A DNA stretch of 64,000 bases from Lycocorax pyrrhopterus obiensis (lineage: Eukaryota > Chordata > Aves > Passeriformes > Paradisaeidae), in contig JACSVZ010000006.1 in assembly GCA_014706295.1 (NCBI GenBank), positions 27,276,629 through 27,340,628 of the forward strand, written 5' to 3'. The position numbers and the translations under genes were made by a program. The notes below the pieces were generated by a model that saw only the letters and a program-made list of their open reading frames with translations, was not told where the DNA came from and did no database searches. Below are positions 10,501-23,700 of the stretch, piece by piece. The stretch's first letter is position 1, and the number at the start of each line of letters is the position of its first letter.

Positions 10501-13500
10501 TTTGTATTTATAACATTTATGTGCTGTCATATAATAGCTACATAATCAGTATCATGTCCTTTTCAGAAGCTTAAAGTCTTAATTCCCCTTGGACATTGTA
10601 GAAGAGAGGGGAGAAGGAATTTAAATTTGACCTATTGATTAATTAGTGCATATTGCTACTTCTTCTACTACCTACAAATAAAAATCAAAAATACACTTTG
10701 AGCAAGAAAACCTGTACAGGTAGATGTACAGTGAAATAGAAAAGGTAATTATTTCCTGGCTAATCCTCTATTCTTCAAGCCCCATCTTTGGGGGAGGAAG
10801 AGAGAGGAAAAGAGAGGGCAGGAATCCTATGTTCATTTGAGTTGGTGTCAGCCACCACTGGCAGCCTCAGCGGGACATGGATGTCTCATGATTCTTGTAG
10901 TCTCATGCTTCTGGTAGTCAGAGCCATATTGACAGAGACTGGCTCTTGCAAGGATGATTGGCAGGAGGAACTTTAAGAGGAGGTGGTGGTGCCACGCCAA
11001 AGCAGACATCACCAGCATTTGCCACCTCCCTGCTGTGCAGGAAGTTTTCAACAATTCAGGTCCCAGATTTGGCATAGTTTTACAGCATCTAGCACAGATT
11101 TGCTCGGATAAAGAAAATCAAGTACTGATTTGCAGGAATGTCACAGTGTTGTGACGCTGCGGTGAACCAAGCTTCAGTCCAAGGCAGAGACATGAAGCAC
11201 AAGAATACAAATGATGAAGGAAGAACATTGTTATCTGGATATCCATATTGCCAAGTTTTCAGCCACAAACTGTAATGACAATGGTCACATCAGGGCATAA
11301 AATAACCCCAGGGCTGTGACCACAGTGAAAACCACTATCATGATAACAAATTTGTTAAAAAGTTACCCAACAAGCTGCACTGATTTGAAGAAGTTTGTAT
11401 TTTACTGGTCTTCACTGCTTAAGAATTTGCAGCCACCAGAAGCATTTAAGAGAATAACAGACCAAACCCACACAAAAAGCCTGGACAATAAACATGGAGA
11501 GTCGATAGAGAGAATGCCTTTCATCTCCTTGCAATAACAAGTCCATAGTTGTCCCATCCCAGTGAAGCATTTAACCAATCTTAAGCTTAAATACTGACTT
11601 ACCACCACAGTTACACTGGCAGCAGCGTAGCAAGAAGAGGGCTTGCCAAGCAGAGTGGCAGAACCCCACTGCATCTGCCCAGTCACTATCAAATATTAAC
11701 CCAGCAGTTCAGGAGGCTGCACTTGGAAGTAGCATGACACAAAATAGAAGAAACTTCAGGTAGCAAAGAACAAGCAACAAAAGCTAAAAGAAAAACAATT
11801 AAGTTATGAAAGGTATTGAGGGAGTGGCTATCACAGAAATTAAAAACCAGATGCCTAAAGGCCAGAGAAACAGTGACATGGAGCCTGGAGGGGCAGATAC
11901 CGGCTTAAATCACAAATAGTGAAAGATAAGCCAGTAAGCAGGCATCACTGGAAAACAGAGCAGCAAAACAGATGAGCTGCAGAACAGTAAGAGGAATTTA
12001 GCTCCAGTAGTTCTGAAGTAGTATGGCTTGGTGGTAATGAAATCTTCAGTCAATGGGAAGGGTGGACAGCATAAGTAAAGAAAATGGATTCTGAACAGTA
12101 CAGTAAGATTGAAAAGTATTAGTTGGTTTTGGGTTTAGTTTAGCTTGGTTTTCTCTCTGTGTTTAAGTGACATGTTTTATTAATGCTCCTGTTTTATACA
12201 CACTCTAAGCATGTGTATAACAAATTCTGTATCTGCTGATTAAAACAGATGCCTTTTCACACCCCGTTTCTCTGCTGCACAATCTGTAGGAGATGGAGAT
12301 TCTACCAACAGAGCTGTTGTACTCTTCTTAGCTAAATTGTGATAGCAAAGTCATTCTGCATCCTTCCCCCTGTCTCAGCATGGGTCGTTATCTCCTACAA
12401 ATGTGCATCTCTGAGTGAGTCACAGCCGTCCATTTATGTGGATCAGCAAGGCACTGTATGGCCAAAGGGGCCATGTAAAGCATGTAAGGAAATCGCTCTT
12501 CCACAGCGGCATTGCCAGCGGCCAGGTAAGGGTAGGAGCTCCTTATTCTTCCAGAGACGCTTTTACCTGGCCTTCTTTCCACCACACTGCCTGTGAGCAT
12601 GCTGCAGCCAATACCTGCCTTTCTTGATAATCAGCTTCTTTGCTGAGGGCTTGGAGACTGCCATCTTGCCTATTCATGTTAAAAAATATCCACATCAAAT
12701 TGCTAGGAGGCTTGACAGCTTTCACAGTTACAGAATTAGCTCTTTAATGAAGCCTCAGCCCAGCTGCCACTGCCTAGATGTGGGCAGGTTAGGAGATGTG
12801 AGCATTGTCCCCATCTAGTGGCTCACCCACACTGGGAAGAAGAGTGGATCATGGCTAGGAGGGAGCAGAGGTCCTCCTTCAGCCTCTCAAGCAAAAGCAC
12901 ACAGCTCTCCGTTTATGCAGGGTTAGCTGTGACTTTACTGCTCCTGCCAGAATCTGGGTTGCAAGATCACATCACTTATTTCATATTCAGGGTTTTATAA
13001 TGAAATATCAGGTTGACTGCCTTTAGAAAACTATTTTCCATTGGTAAAATATTAGCTGTTTTAACTTCCTACCTTTCATCAAACTGTCTTCCCTCGTAAC
13101 AGCCTCCCAGCTTTCCCGTTGCCGTGGTTTGTACCACCTGCTTCTCTCCAACTGAAATTTTTTTATAGATTACACTGACTTTACTGTTCAAGGTGGTACT
13201 ATACAACAGTTGTGGAAAGCATTATAGAGTGACCCACACTTCAATAACATGTATTATACAGCATTTCAGATTCAAAAAGACAGTGATTCATATTCCAAAG
13301 ACCTAGCTATAAAATATCATGTAATAATTTGTACCAATCTTGGCATAGCTGCACTAAAGGCAAAAGCGGTGAGTCAGTTTGCCTAGACTTGAAACTTTGT
13401 TTGAAGGAAGGTTATAAAACACTAAGGTGCCCAAAATCTTATCATCATGCCTTCTGACCAGAATTCCTCCTACGTACACCCTACTCTCTCTTTTTTCCCC

Positions 13501-16058
13501 CCCTTTCCACTTATTTTTAAATCTATTCTGACTAAAGAAGAATCACGACATTTTCTGTCTGCCTGAAGTGTAATTAGATGGAGATTTGTTATGGGCACAG
13601 GCAAGATGCATACCTCCAGGTAAAAAGCCAATAGCTGGAGGAGAGTTGGTGATCCCAGAGACACCAATTTAGCAGGTAGGAATTCAGCTTGACTTTTAAG
13701 ATGATATGAAAGACTGTTAGAACTGGGTCTTAGAGGAAAATAATTGTATTTAAAAGTTCAGCACATCAGTACAGAACATCTCTGAGACAACAAACAGGAG
13801 CTCCAAAACCTCTCCTCTGCCTGGCCCCAGTTTTAAGACAGCTGGTTTTTCAAAGTTATTATTAGTCAAAAAGTCCCTCTCAGAGCTTATAACAATCAAA
13901 GTACTTTGCAGACCCTTTAGTGATGAAAGGCATTTCCAACTGAATAGAAAAATCCCATGGTACAGTACAGTAGGTGAATAACCCCAACTTTTTAAGTTGT
14001 AGCTCAAGCTGTGAGACCAAACAGCAATGTCATACTGTGCCTGCACGCAAAATAACTTCTAAAACCAGAACCAGACTCTTTGAAAAAAAAAATTTTCTCT
14101 GTGGCTCATGCTGGAATTTACAGAATAAACCAACGTTGGAAAAAGTTTTTTGTTGTGGAATTATGTAGCTGAAATGCCTGTTAGGAATGTATGGAAATAT
14201 ATTCTGCTTTTTCGTCTGTCTGTCTCTCACACACCCACACAAACCTGGATTGCTCTTTCTGATGATTTCATGGATACAAAACTTTGCTCAGCACGTTAAA
14301 ATGAACAAAAAAATCAGCCCAGAAGTACTGACAATATTAGGAACAGCTGGACAAGATCTGAGTGAAGAGAAGATCTGAATAAGACAGTACATATCCAGCA
14401 GGTTAAGTATTCCTTACTATAAGGAACATATCCTAAAAATGAACTCACCTTAGTAGAAAGTAGTACTTCTGAGAAGACTTGTTGCTGACATCTCTAGTTG
14501 TCAAATACTGTGATGGTTAAGGTAGTAACTTCTGTTTCTTGCTTTTTTCAAAGCTCAGTAAACCCAGACTCGGACCAACAGCTTATGCCAGAACTACAAG
14601 CTCAGACTCCAAGTGCAAAGATGAGTTGTAGCAAAATGGGCAGGCTGTGGGTAACTGCTTCCCAGAGGCACACGGTCTACCTGCTCAAAGGAAGTCAATC
14701 ATGTGGTCGAAGCAAGGCTATGTGAGCAACTGTGATTGACTCCTCAAGGGCTTCCTAAACATATGCTCATCCTAATTGTCATAATAAATGCCATCAGCAT
14801 TTCACATGCTAAATTATAAAATTGCATGGCTAGTTATGTAACAAAAGGTGCGCTACTACTCCGATTTGGCTGATTGCTCTGTCTGACTTTGCCAAGCCTG
14901 GCAGCCTTACAAATACCACAAGATTGCTTTCAGCCATTTGAGCAGATGACAGAACTGTATTTTCATGGCTGGACAACCATGTGCTCCAGCTGCCTTCTAA
15001 GATGCTGGTAAGCCAGGAACAGGTACAACAGTCCATGCAAACTGCACGAGGGAGAGCATCCCTGGTCCTTGCTGCAGGTGAGTCTGCTGTGTCTCTGCGA
15101 TGGGGACCACAGACCACAAGTTCTCTGTGCAGGCTGCCCTACTTAACTGTAAAATAACAATACAATAGGCAGAGTAAATTGCATGGGATTGTGAAAATCT
15201 TAATTTAATACATCTTCACACTAAATCTTAATCTGTCTTTGCAGTCCTCTCCCAGGGCCCCAAGTGGGTCAGCAGTGAAGGCGCGTGATGCTACTTCTCT
15301 GCCCTCCCAATGCCAGGGGATGGAAGAGCTGATGAAGATGCAGCAAAAGAGAAGTGGAGGACTTCTTCCCCTCAGGACACTGAAACCTTACACCTCAACC
15401 TGCCTCCCACGGCCATGGTGCCTCCCACCGTCAGACCACACAGCATCTTCTCACATGTGACCACGAGATAACATTTAATAACTACAAAGTGCGGAACATG
15501 TGATGGATAACTGTGCTAATAACACATAATAAAGTAAGCTGTGCTTTAATTAGACTGTGCCTTTACAACTGCTTCTCTGATCCAGGAGTTTCTTAATACT
15601 TGGCAAACTACTTAATGAGTTCTCACAACACCCTGTGGGGACCTTTTTTTAGAAGCAACCCACACGGTTAGAAGCACCTACTTGGTTAGGCGAGCAGGGG
15701 AAGGGGCAGCTGGCTGCTCCCATGCTGTGGGGCCAGTGCCCAGATTCTGTCACAGGAATCCTTGTGCAGCAATGGGACCACAGAGATGCTCTCAGACCTG
15801 ACCTGAGGGAAAGCCCTCACAAACTCCTGACTTCTAGGGTTGCATCCTCTGCTTCATGGACATGCACCTGTGGGGGGGACAGCAGCAACTTGCAGCAGTT
15901 GGCTCCCGAGAGTAACTCGTCTAAACAAGAGAAGCAAATGCTTGAATTAAAACCTCTGGTCCATTGCACTCAAAAGAAAAATTAAGCAAAATCAGTGGAG
16001 TAAGGATTTAATCATCGGTATCTCAAGTCTACTTATGTTGCACCTAACTCCCATACTA

Positions 16059-16149
16059 TGATTTAGATATAATTATTATTATATTATACATAATAAAATA
16101 ATTAAAATTATTATTAAATATTATATACTATATACAATTAAAATTATAG
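16059..16149. repeat. AT-only low-complexity tract
   Basis: About 90 bp composed almost entirely of A and T, with irregular ATT, TATA and AAAATT units. It is a likely slippage-prone microsatellite relic. No flanking element is recognised. Confidence 0.85.
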
Positions 16150-17079
16150 GTCTATAAATGTCTATAACATAAATTGTATCTTACTCTTTCCTTCTCCTGC
16201 TACTTGGATCCACAAAAATGACTGAACAAACAAATCCTAATCAGAAAAAACAGTCTCTATTGAAGAACCGCACAGTACAGTGACACTCTGCTGTTTAAAA
16301 TAGCACAATCTGAAAGCATTCTCTGCCACTCAGTCCCAGGGTCACAGCTGCTGAGGCCCAGGCCTATTCAGGAACCTGGAAAAAGGAAGGCACAAGCCCT
16401 GGTAAGGTAGTCAGCAGGTAAAGTTCAACAGCTTAGGGGAGCGGTGTAGCCCCGGGGCAACTTTGAAAAAAATGGGCAAACACACAATATGCAGCCATAA
16501 ATAGAAATTTCAGTGGGCAAGGGGAAGAAATTTTGATGAGCTTACAAATATTTTTCAATGCTGAGTGCTGAATTTCACATTTAAGGAAAATGCACTCTTG
16601 GAAAGAAGGAGATATACTGGACACTGAAGAGGCTGAACCCTGCAGCCCAGGTACTGTGGTCTGACTATCAGTTTTCTGGGGCTAACACAAGTTACATTTT
16701 GGCTCTTGAACAGACCTCTCTTATGAAGTAGTGCTGAAAGTGTCCATTTATATCTGCTGATAGTCCCTATTGCTCATTTGGGAGTTAGGTGTACAGTAGA
16801 GCTTATAACTCTCTTTAAAATGGAAGACTGAGTAAACCTAAAGTATTCAAACAGGAGTGGAAGCAGATCTCTCTAGATGAGGCTGTGCCATAGTTTCTGT
16901 TCCAGGGCACCTTTTTTTCTGTAGCAGGATAATGACTAAGGTCCCTGCCCAACAAAAGTCTCGGCAAGTAAATTTTGTTTATTATAGTGACCAAGCCCTC
17001 AGCCACTAAAACACATCCTGTAGAGCCTGGTTCTGCCTTCATCTGCTCAGTGCTGGGAAACAACATCCCTGAGTATGGT

Positions 17080-17480
17080 ACTACTCACTGGACTTGATTC
17101 ATCACTGCTTTAATTGGGGCTCTGTGGAAACTCCCCCAAAGCCCATTGCTAATTAACATGCATGTGTTGCTGATGGCCTTGTAATATTCCCCTTACCAAC
17201 AACAGGCTTACTAAGGTTTTGTCAGCCAGGACACGCGAGTGACACCAGCCTGGGAAAGATAGTTAAGTCTGTGGCTGAATTAATATCTGCTTCCAGAACC
17301 GGTTCTGTGGGTGTGAAGACCAATTGTGTGCTATTTAGTCCCGTGATGAGAAACCAATTAGGAATTACATGCTCAAACCGTCCTGCTTCCTGCATCCTTT
17401 CTCAGAAGCAGATGTGATCTGCTGTGTGCATGCAGGCCAGGGGACTTTTTAATTCTTCGAAATTCCTCCTACAAGTCATA
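17080..17480. other. Candidate conserved non-coding element
   Basis: The stretch has no reading frame, no repeat I can name and little low complexity. It carries several homeobox-type words (TAATTGG, CTAATTAAC, GAATTAAT, CCAATTAGG) and a CCAATT word in about 400 bp. This texture is common in developmental enhancers, but I can only infer it: conservation cannot be seen from one genome. Confidence 0.25.
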
Positions 17481-17660
17481 TTTATTTCAGTGCCTCACAC
17501 CCTTTTTGACTGTATCTAAACTGAGATATTCTTTTAAATAGCAGCAGTGTGATTAGATGAGTTCTCAAACTATGAGAACGCAAAGCTATGCTTTCCAGCA
17601 CTGGGTTCTACTGGTAAAATTCTGGGAGAACTGATGTTGTTGAATATATAGTACAAAATC

Positions 17661-17686
17661 ATAAAATAAAATAAAATAAAATAATA
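17661..17686. repeat. (AAAAT)n microsatellite
   Basis: Four to five uninterrupted AAAAT units. A simple repeat. Confidence 0.9.
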
Positions 17687-20591
17687 GCATCACCTATACT
17701 TTTTTAACAATAGCATTTAAACACAATCTATACCATGTAGCTGTACGCATGGAAAGCAAAAGACTAGGGAAAAGACAAGCAAAAAATAGACAGCAACTAT
17801 AACTAAAATCAATCAAAATTTATCTGCTTTCAAACAAGCCACTTGCTGAAAGATTTACCAATCCAGACAGAGAAATAGGAAGCATTCCTTAATAAGAAAT
17901 TAGTGGCACATAAAACCCATTTATTTTATTAAGACTCTTTGTTTCAGTAAGAATGTTGTGGGTGTATTAAAGTGAAACTGGAGGACCAATGAGAGGGTTA
18001 CCAGGAGCAGCTAGACAGGTATGAAGTTTGAGTGTTTAGCTCCTTGTAAAGGAGCAATTGATTTCTCCTCAGAGGGATGAGAACAGCACACAGTGGGAAG
18101 CAGTGGTACAAAACCGGAGCTGCCAACTAACCATTCCCTGAATATGTATTGAAGGTGAAACTTTGTCTTCTGTGCTGAATCCCTTTGAATCCCATGATTC
18201 AGGTAATGATTGCTTTTGCAGATTCAGGTTGAGCCTTTAGGGAAAGCCTTGGAAAGATCAACTGCATGTTTGTCCATCACAGCGTCTAATTTCCATGAAA
18301 GAACTGGACATGCACTGCAAACAAGTGCTAAGTCAGGCAGCATTGCAGGACACCAGTGTCCGGCCATTTTAACAAGAGAGGGGTCTCATTACCTCCTCAA
18401 AAGGCTCTGGCCAGAGTCCCTCCAAATCAGCCACAGGCCTCCATCTGCCCCTACAGTGAGAGGAGCCAGGTGGCAGCGCCCAGCCCTGCAGGCAGGGCTG
18501 ACATCTCCAGGAATACCGGACTGCTTCCCTCCAGCAGCCAGCCTGGAGGAGACTCTACATTTGAAAGCCTGTATTAATTTACCTTCCTTCTGGAAACAAT
18601 GCTGCTTGATTTCCTGGTTTGCAGTGAAATGAAGCTAATCTATCATCTCATCCTGCGTGCAAAATTTATTCCCATTTTACTAAGGAAAAGCTATGCTAGG
18701 GGAAGATGCCAGCGCCTTCAAACTTCTTCCAAAAGACAATTCAATTTTCTCTTCTAGTAGATGATCAAAACTCAGAGCCAGGAACATTCCTCTTTCCAAC
18801 TCTATGCTACAGATGCAGTTAATATTCAAACACATGGGCTTGGAATACCCGTATGAAAGCAGAACCCATGTGAGCAAAGGGGAGGACACTTCTATAGGAC
18901 CACAAACAAGTCAGAGAAATTAGCAGTGGGAGAGTATTTTCAGGGGGCAAGAATAAGAATAATGATGAGACAAGCTTTCCCAGATTGATTCAATTTATAT
19001 CTTTGGAAAATACACATAGGCTCTGAGGTCTGGGGTGGAAGAATAAAATAGCAAATTAGTAACAGATTACTTCCTTAAGAGGAATTTTCAGTCTTAGGAA
19101 AGTAGATGGGAGTATTGAGGATACAACTCCTCACACAGCAGCAGCTTTCCAAATTCCTGATAGTGATTTCTGGCTTTTATTTGCAGATCAGCATTTGTAC
19201 TTTTCCAACAACAGCAGATAAGAGACACTGCTGTTTCAATGAAGTGATGGAGCTGCCTTGATGTCATTCTGCACGAACCTGAATGAGCAAATGAGAATCA
19301 TTTTGGGCAGTGGGAGCTAAATTTCTACAAAAGACTGTGAGAAAACAAGTGCCTTGCATAGTGCCCAGTACAGTCACCTAAGATTATCTTGCTTTTCCTG
19401 CTGTTGAAGGAACCCTTTCCTAGTCATCAGGCAGCGTAAAAAAGCACGACATACAAGTCTAATATGCACCTTTTCTGAGTTTTGTGCTTTTCCTCAGCAG
19501 ATGTAAAAGTGGCTGAGAGCTTGATGCAAGCAGTACATCCCTGGTCATTAAAAACAACCCAAAACATGAAGAAGTTTAAACATATGAGCAGGTCTTTCTA
19601 ATTTATGTACTTGAACCTCTTGTCTACTGAGTACTCTGAGTATACACTTTGGTGGGTGACGATGTCCACGTATCCTCATTGCTGTTCCGGGTTCTGTGCT
19701 GGCACTGTGAATATACATGTTCTCACATGAACAATCAGTCTTATGGGTAGAAATAAAACTGACAAGAAGTTATGCCTATTCATATATATTCACAGGTTTG
19801 CAGCTGCTGCATATACCTGAACTGAATTACAAGATGTTTTGAGTAAAGAACTGAGTGTAAGTTTAAGTAAGTGAGAAGAACATGAGCTAAAAATAAAAAC
19901 TAAACCAAGTTCTCTTTCTTTCCTCACCTCAGCTGCAGTTATATGCATAAAATCAAGCAGCAAGATACAGCAGTGGTGAATGTAGCCTCAATTTACCTCC
20001 TACAGCTGCAGCGAGATTTTGTGAGTTTTGACCTGGGGGAGGGGAAGAAATGGGTTTCCAGAGGATTAATAAAGCGATGGGCTAAAGCAGCTGCAGTACA
20101 AATGGCACCTCTCCACAAATAATCAGTTGGATTTCAACACACTTTATTGAAGAAATAGACCTTCTTAGCAATGGGGAAGACAGAAACCCAAGCAAATCTA
20201 GCTAACAAAAAGGTTATGAACTAAGCACAGTGTTTTTGCATATCAGCATGCATGTATGTAGGTAGTATTTTAACACTGCCTACCAAGAAGTGCAGCAACC
20301 TACAGGTTCATTATATGGCCTTTTCTGTTAGATTATGAAAACAATCCCTGCATTGGGTTATGGGGAAGCTGAATCACTAATGACAGATACGGCAGATATT
20401 TATCACTGCCTGGCTGCACGGCACTCCAGAGTGCGCAGGCTGAGGTTGGGGCCCACTCCCCTGACACTAAACAGGTCTGGTTTGTTTACCAGAGCGTTTT
20501 CTTCCACCTTTGCTCCTCTGGAACAACTCATGCCCAGCTCAAGGGGAAAAGTAGGAACAGCACAAAGAAAGATACAAGTCTTTCAACTCAC

Positions 20592-20760
20592 GTGTGTGGC
20601 TTTGCAGTGTCTCTCATCCGCTGCTGGCAGGGTGGTGCAGGTGTAAAATCACCAGGCCTGGGCTGGCGCGGCTGGGCAGGGCCCGCACTCAGCCCTCAGC
20701 CCCGCCGCTGCAGGCAGAGACCGGCTGGTGCCCGTGTCAGATGGAGAAGCCTATGGCATG
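20592..20760 (-). promoter_or_regulatory. CpG-rich block ending in a GTGAGT donor; candidate LNX1 first (non-coding) exon or promoter
   Basis: This about 170-bp block is clearly GC-richer than its surroundings and holds nine or so CpGs by eye (GGCGCGGC, CCCCGCCGC, GACCGG). Read on the minus strand it runs straight into ACACAC followed by the consensus donor GTGAGT (20591-20586). The LNX1 RING exon 13 kb downstream begins with an acceptor and needs an upstream non-coding exon, so this is a reasonable candidate. No LNX1 5' UTR sequence is known to me to compare. It could instead be an unrelated GC-rich relic. Confidence 0.3.
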
Positions 20761-23700
20761 ACAGAAGGTACAGAAAAGCTGAATTGCATAAACTTGAGCA
20801 ATTTAAGGTTTAAAAGACCACACCCTCCCAGTCATGTCTCCTGCAGGCAGATAAGCATGTGCAGGCTGCTCATACAGTGGTGTAATTTGAAGCTTTTACT
20901 TTTCTTTCCGGCATATACCAAAGTTCATTTTCAATCAGGTTCTTCCTTGAATTTCTTTTCTTCTTTTAACCTGACAATCAACATGGCTCAAATTTAACAA
21001 ATAGAAGTGGATCATCTTAAAAATTGCTTCAAGGCAGGAGATTCATGTTGGCTTTCCCCTTTGAAAAGGAAGATGGGGTCCACAAGTTCTAACACAGAAT
21101 CAATAGTTTGGAAGCTGAATCTTCACCTCGTTCCTGTACACTTGGTGGTGAACACTTGAACCACATAAGAGCAATTTGTAAACTCCAGAATCAGCTGTCT
21201 GAAAATACAAACTGTTAATTTTAATGAATGTTGCAAAATTAAGACTGCAGTAAACCCTCTTACCCAGTAATTGTCAGTTTAAAAAGCACCCAAGAAGGGG
21301 ATAAAATGGACTGTAGATTAGGTGTTGTGCTGCTGCACTGTGATGCAAGAGCTGAGTGTGAATGTTAATAGCAAAAGCAGCAGCAGAAAAAAAGATCTTT
21401 TCTTCAGAAAATATTTTCAATAGAGGAGAAGAAACCCTCCTCTTCCAACTACGTGAATCACTAATAAATGCAATGACTTCCGCCATCTTAAGCATTTGCT
21501 TCTAAGGAAGGAAGTGTTATTTAGGAAGCAAGGCAGCTTTGGAGATGGACTTGAATCAGGCAACTGCAGCATACACTGAAAACAGGCAGGAGGAAATCCC
21601 CAGCCCCTGATATAAACATCTATGGCTACCAGGTCTTGGCCTCCAATTCATTCTTATGCAAGTTCGTTTCCCTTCAAACATTTTAAAAGCATGCTTGCTA
21701 CTTGTGATTATAAAATCCCTTGTTAAATATTTATTTTAAGAAATCATCAACCGACATGTCAAGTCCTACCAGCAAGTGTGACAGTCATACCCTTAGCTGG
21801 ATGGATGCTTCTTTGCAGTAGTATTTGCCTTTTCTGCCCTGACAGCATAGCACCTCTGCTCCAAGTTGCTCCAGGAAACCTGGGATGGGTCCCTGCCAAG
21901 CCAGCCTGCCAGCGCTCAGTGTACAGTTGTCCAAAACCCAGGCAGTGCCGTGCTGGATCTGGGGCACTGTGCAGCTGCTGCTCTTCCCCCAGGATGGGTG
22001 CAGTACGGAGAGACACAGTCTGCACGGGACCAGATGTCGATGGCAATCGCAAGGCCAGATATGCAAGCCTTATGCGTCAGTCGTCTGCAAAATTGAACTA
22101 TGCATATGAAATGTACTTTAAAAACATGCTTAAGCTACAGAAGCTTAAACATTAGCAAATACATCCCCACCGAGCAAAGCCTGTGTTTAAATCCGTCCTC
22201 ATATGGGAGGTCTCTCCGCGGCTGCTCACCCTAGATCGGGAATCCCAGAGCCCTGTTGTCACAGGTGACCACATCAGACACTCAGTTACAGACTTAATTT
22301 CCATCTTAGAAACTAGGAAGCCAAGTTTTCCCTCCCTTGCACTGCTGGGAGGCTTTTCTAAGTTTCCAGACTAAGGGCCAGCGCAAACTCATTTGTTCTC
22401 ACGCTAATGTTACTGGATTGCTTAAATAGCCTTTCCTATCTCATGATATGCTTTCCTGTTTTCCTTTCCACTCACACTCCGTAAGTCTCTGCCCAGACAA
22501 AAGGCTCTCTGCTCTCCTGCTCACCCAAACAGCCCTCTTGGGCACTCATTCCGGTCCAAATTCTTCACTCTGGAATGGCATTTATACTACTTTATACATA
22601 CCAGGCAAATTATTTTCTTAGAAGGTGAGTTATTTATTGGCTCTGAACCAAATTGCTGGTGAGCTCTTCGGTACCTGTTGATGGAAGATTCTAGCTGAAC
22701 ATGTCCTTCATCTGCTGGGAAGGAACATAGAAGAACCTCCTTTGATCTGCAGCCTGTGTACTGTATTATTTACCAGTTCTCTCCTTTGCCTGCAGCTAGC
22801 TAAAGGCTCTGGCAGATTTTCTTCACCAACATCACAAAAAAAGTGAGAGCATTCTCCCACTACAATTCATTAATTTGCACCAAAATGGTAGCAGCATATC
22901 ATAGATCTGACTGGTGGATTGACACCTGTTTGATAAACTTTTAATTTCCTGGTATGGATTCATACATTGGAGGCAAAAAAATTTACATATTTAGCTGTTT
23001 AATTTTAAAATAAATTTGTACATGTATCTCAAGCTATGCAATTACAGGTATAAGGACAGATATTTCAAGTTGCAGATATTCCATACTTCACTACTGCTGA
23101 AATTATTTCCAGAAGGACAACATGCTGTAAACTCTATTGTATTAGACTTACTCATTTATTTACTTCAAATAAATGATTTCAGCATACATTGAAAGCATTG
23201 GCAGTACACACTGTGCAAGCTAAGTTAAAAGATTAGTCAAGTCAAATTAGGGGAAATTGTAATAATCAAGTGTTAGTTGATAATATTATAATGGATGCCA
23301 TCTGTGTTGGGTTGAAAAGACCACTGTGTCCTGCAAACACAGAGGCCTGTGCATCCTCCTGTGAAGCCCCATGAAACCAGAGCAGAAGAGGCAGGGGTCA
23401 GGTCAGCTCTTTGCCTGCTGCTGACCACTCTCTCCCAGTCCCTGGTCCAGGTCAGGCAGCAGACTGTCCTTTAAAAAGGAAATAAAAGAGCTTTCTCCAG
23501 TGCATGTTACATTCCTGTTCACACAGCTCTAGCAGGGGATGGAGCCATGCTGTCTCTTTCAAGTACTCAACAGCACTGGAGATCCCTTGTGGATTTCCGT
23601 GATGTACCCACAATGGTAAACTACACCCTTGTCCCTGACACCCATGGATGGACAGTAGGATGGGGACCAGGAGGAATGGGACAGGTAGACCTGGCTCACC

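Larger units (their letters stand above)
7566..20591 (-). other. LNX1 first intron or 5' flank, no recognised exon
   Basis: The acceptor at 7566-7567 implies this is intron up to the next upstream exon, perhaps the candidate at 20.59 kb. Every open frame here is shorter than about 145 codons and matches no family I know. The longest, at 18.21-18.63 kb (plus), has no signature motif and overlaps another open frame. Two simple repeats and a possible conserved element at about 17.1-17.5 kb are listed separately. The stretch 8.48-9.08 kb is AT-rich, has no ORF and shows no repeat that I can name. Confidence 0.6.

Noticed and set aside
13131..13199. 9-bp inverted repeat GTACCACCT / AGGTGGTAC
   Set aside because: Short arms 51 bp apart, expected by chance several times in 64 kb; no flanking duplication.
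18210..18632. 140-codon plus-strand frame
   Set aside because: No recognisable domain and a second frame is open across the same bases; most likely chance.
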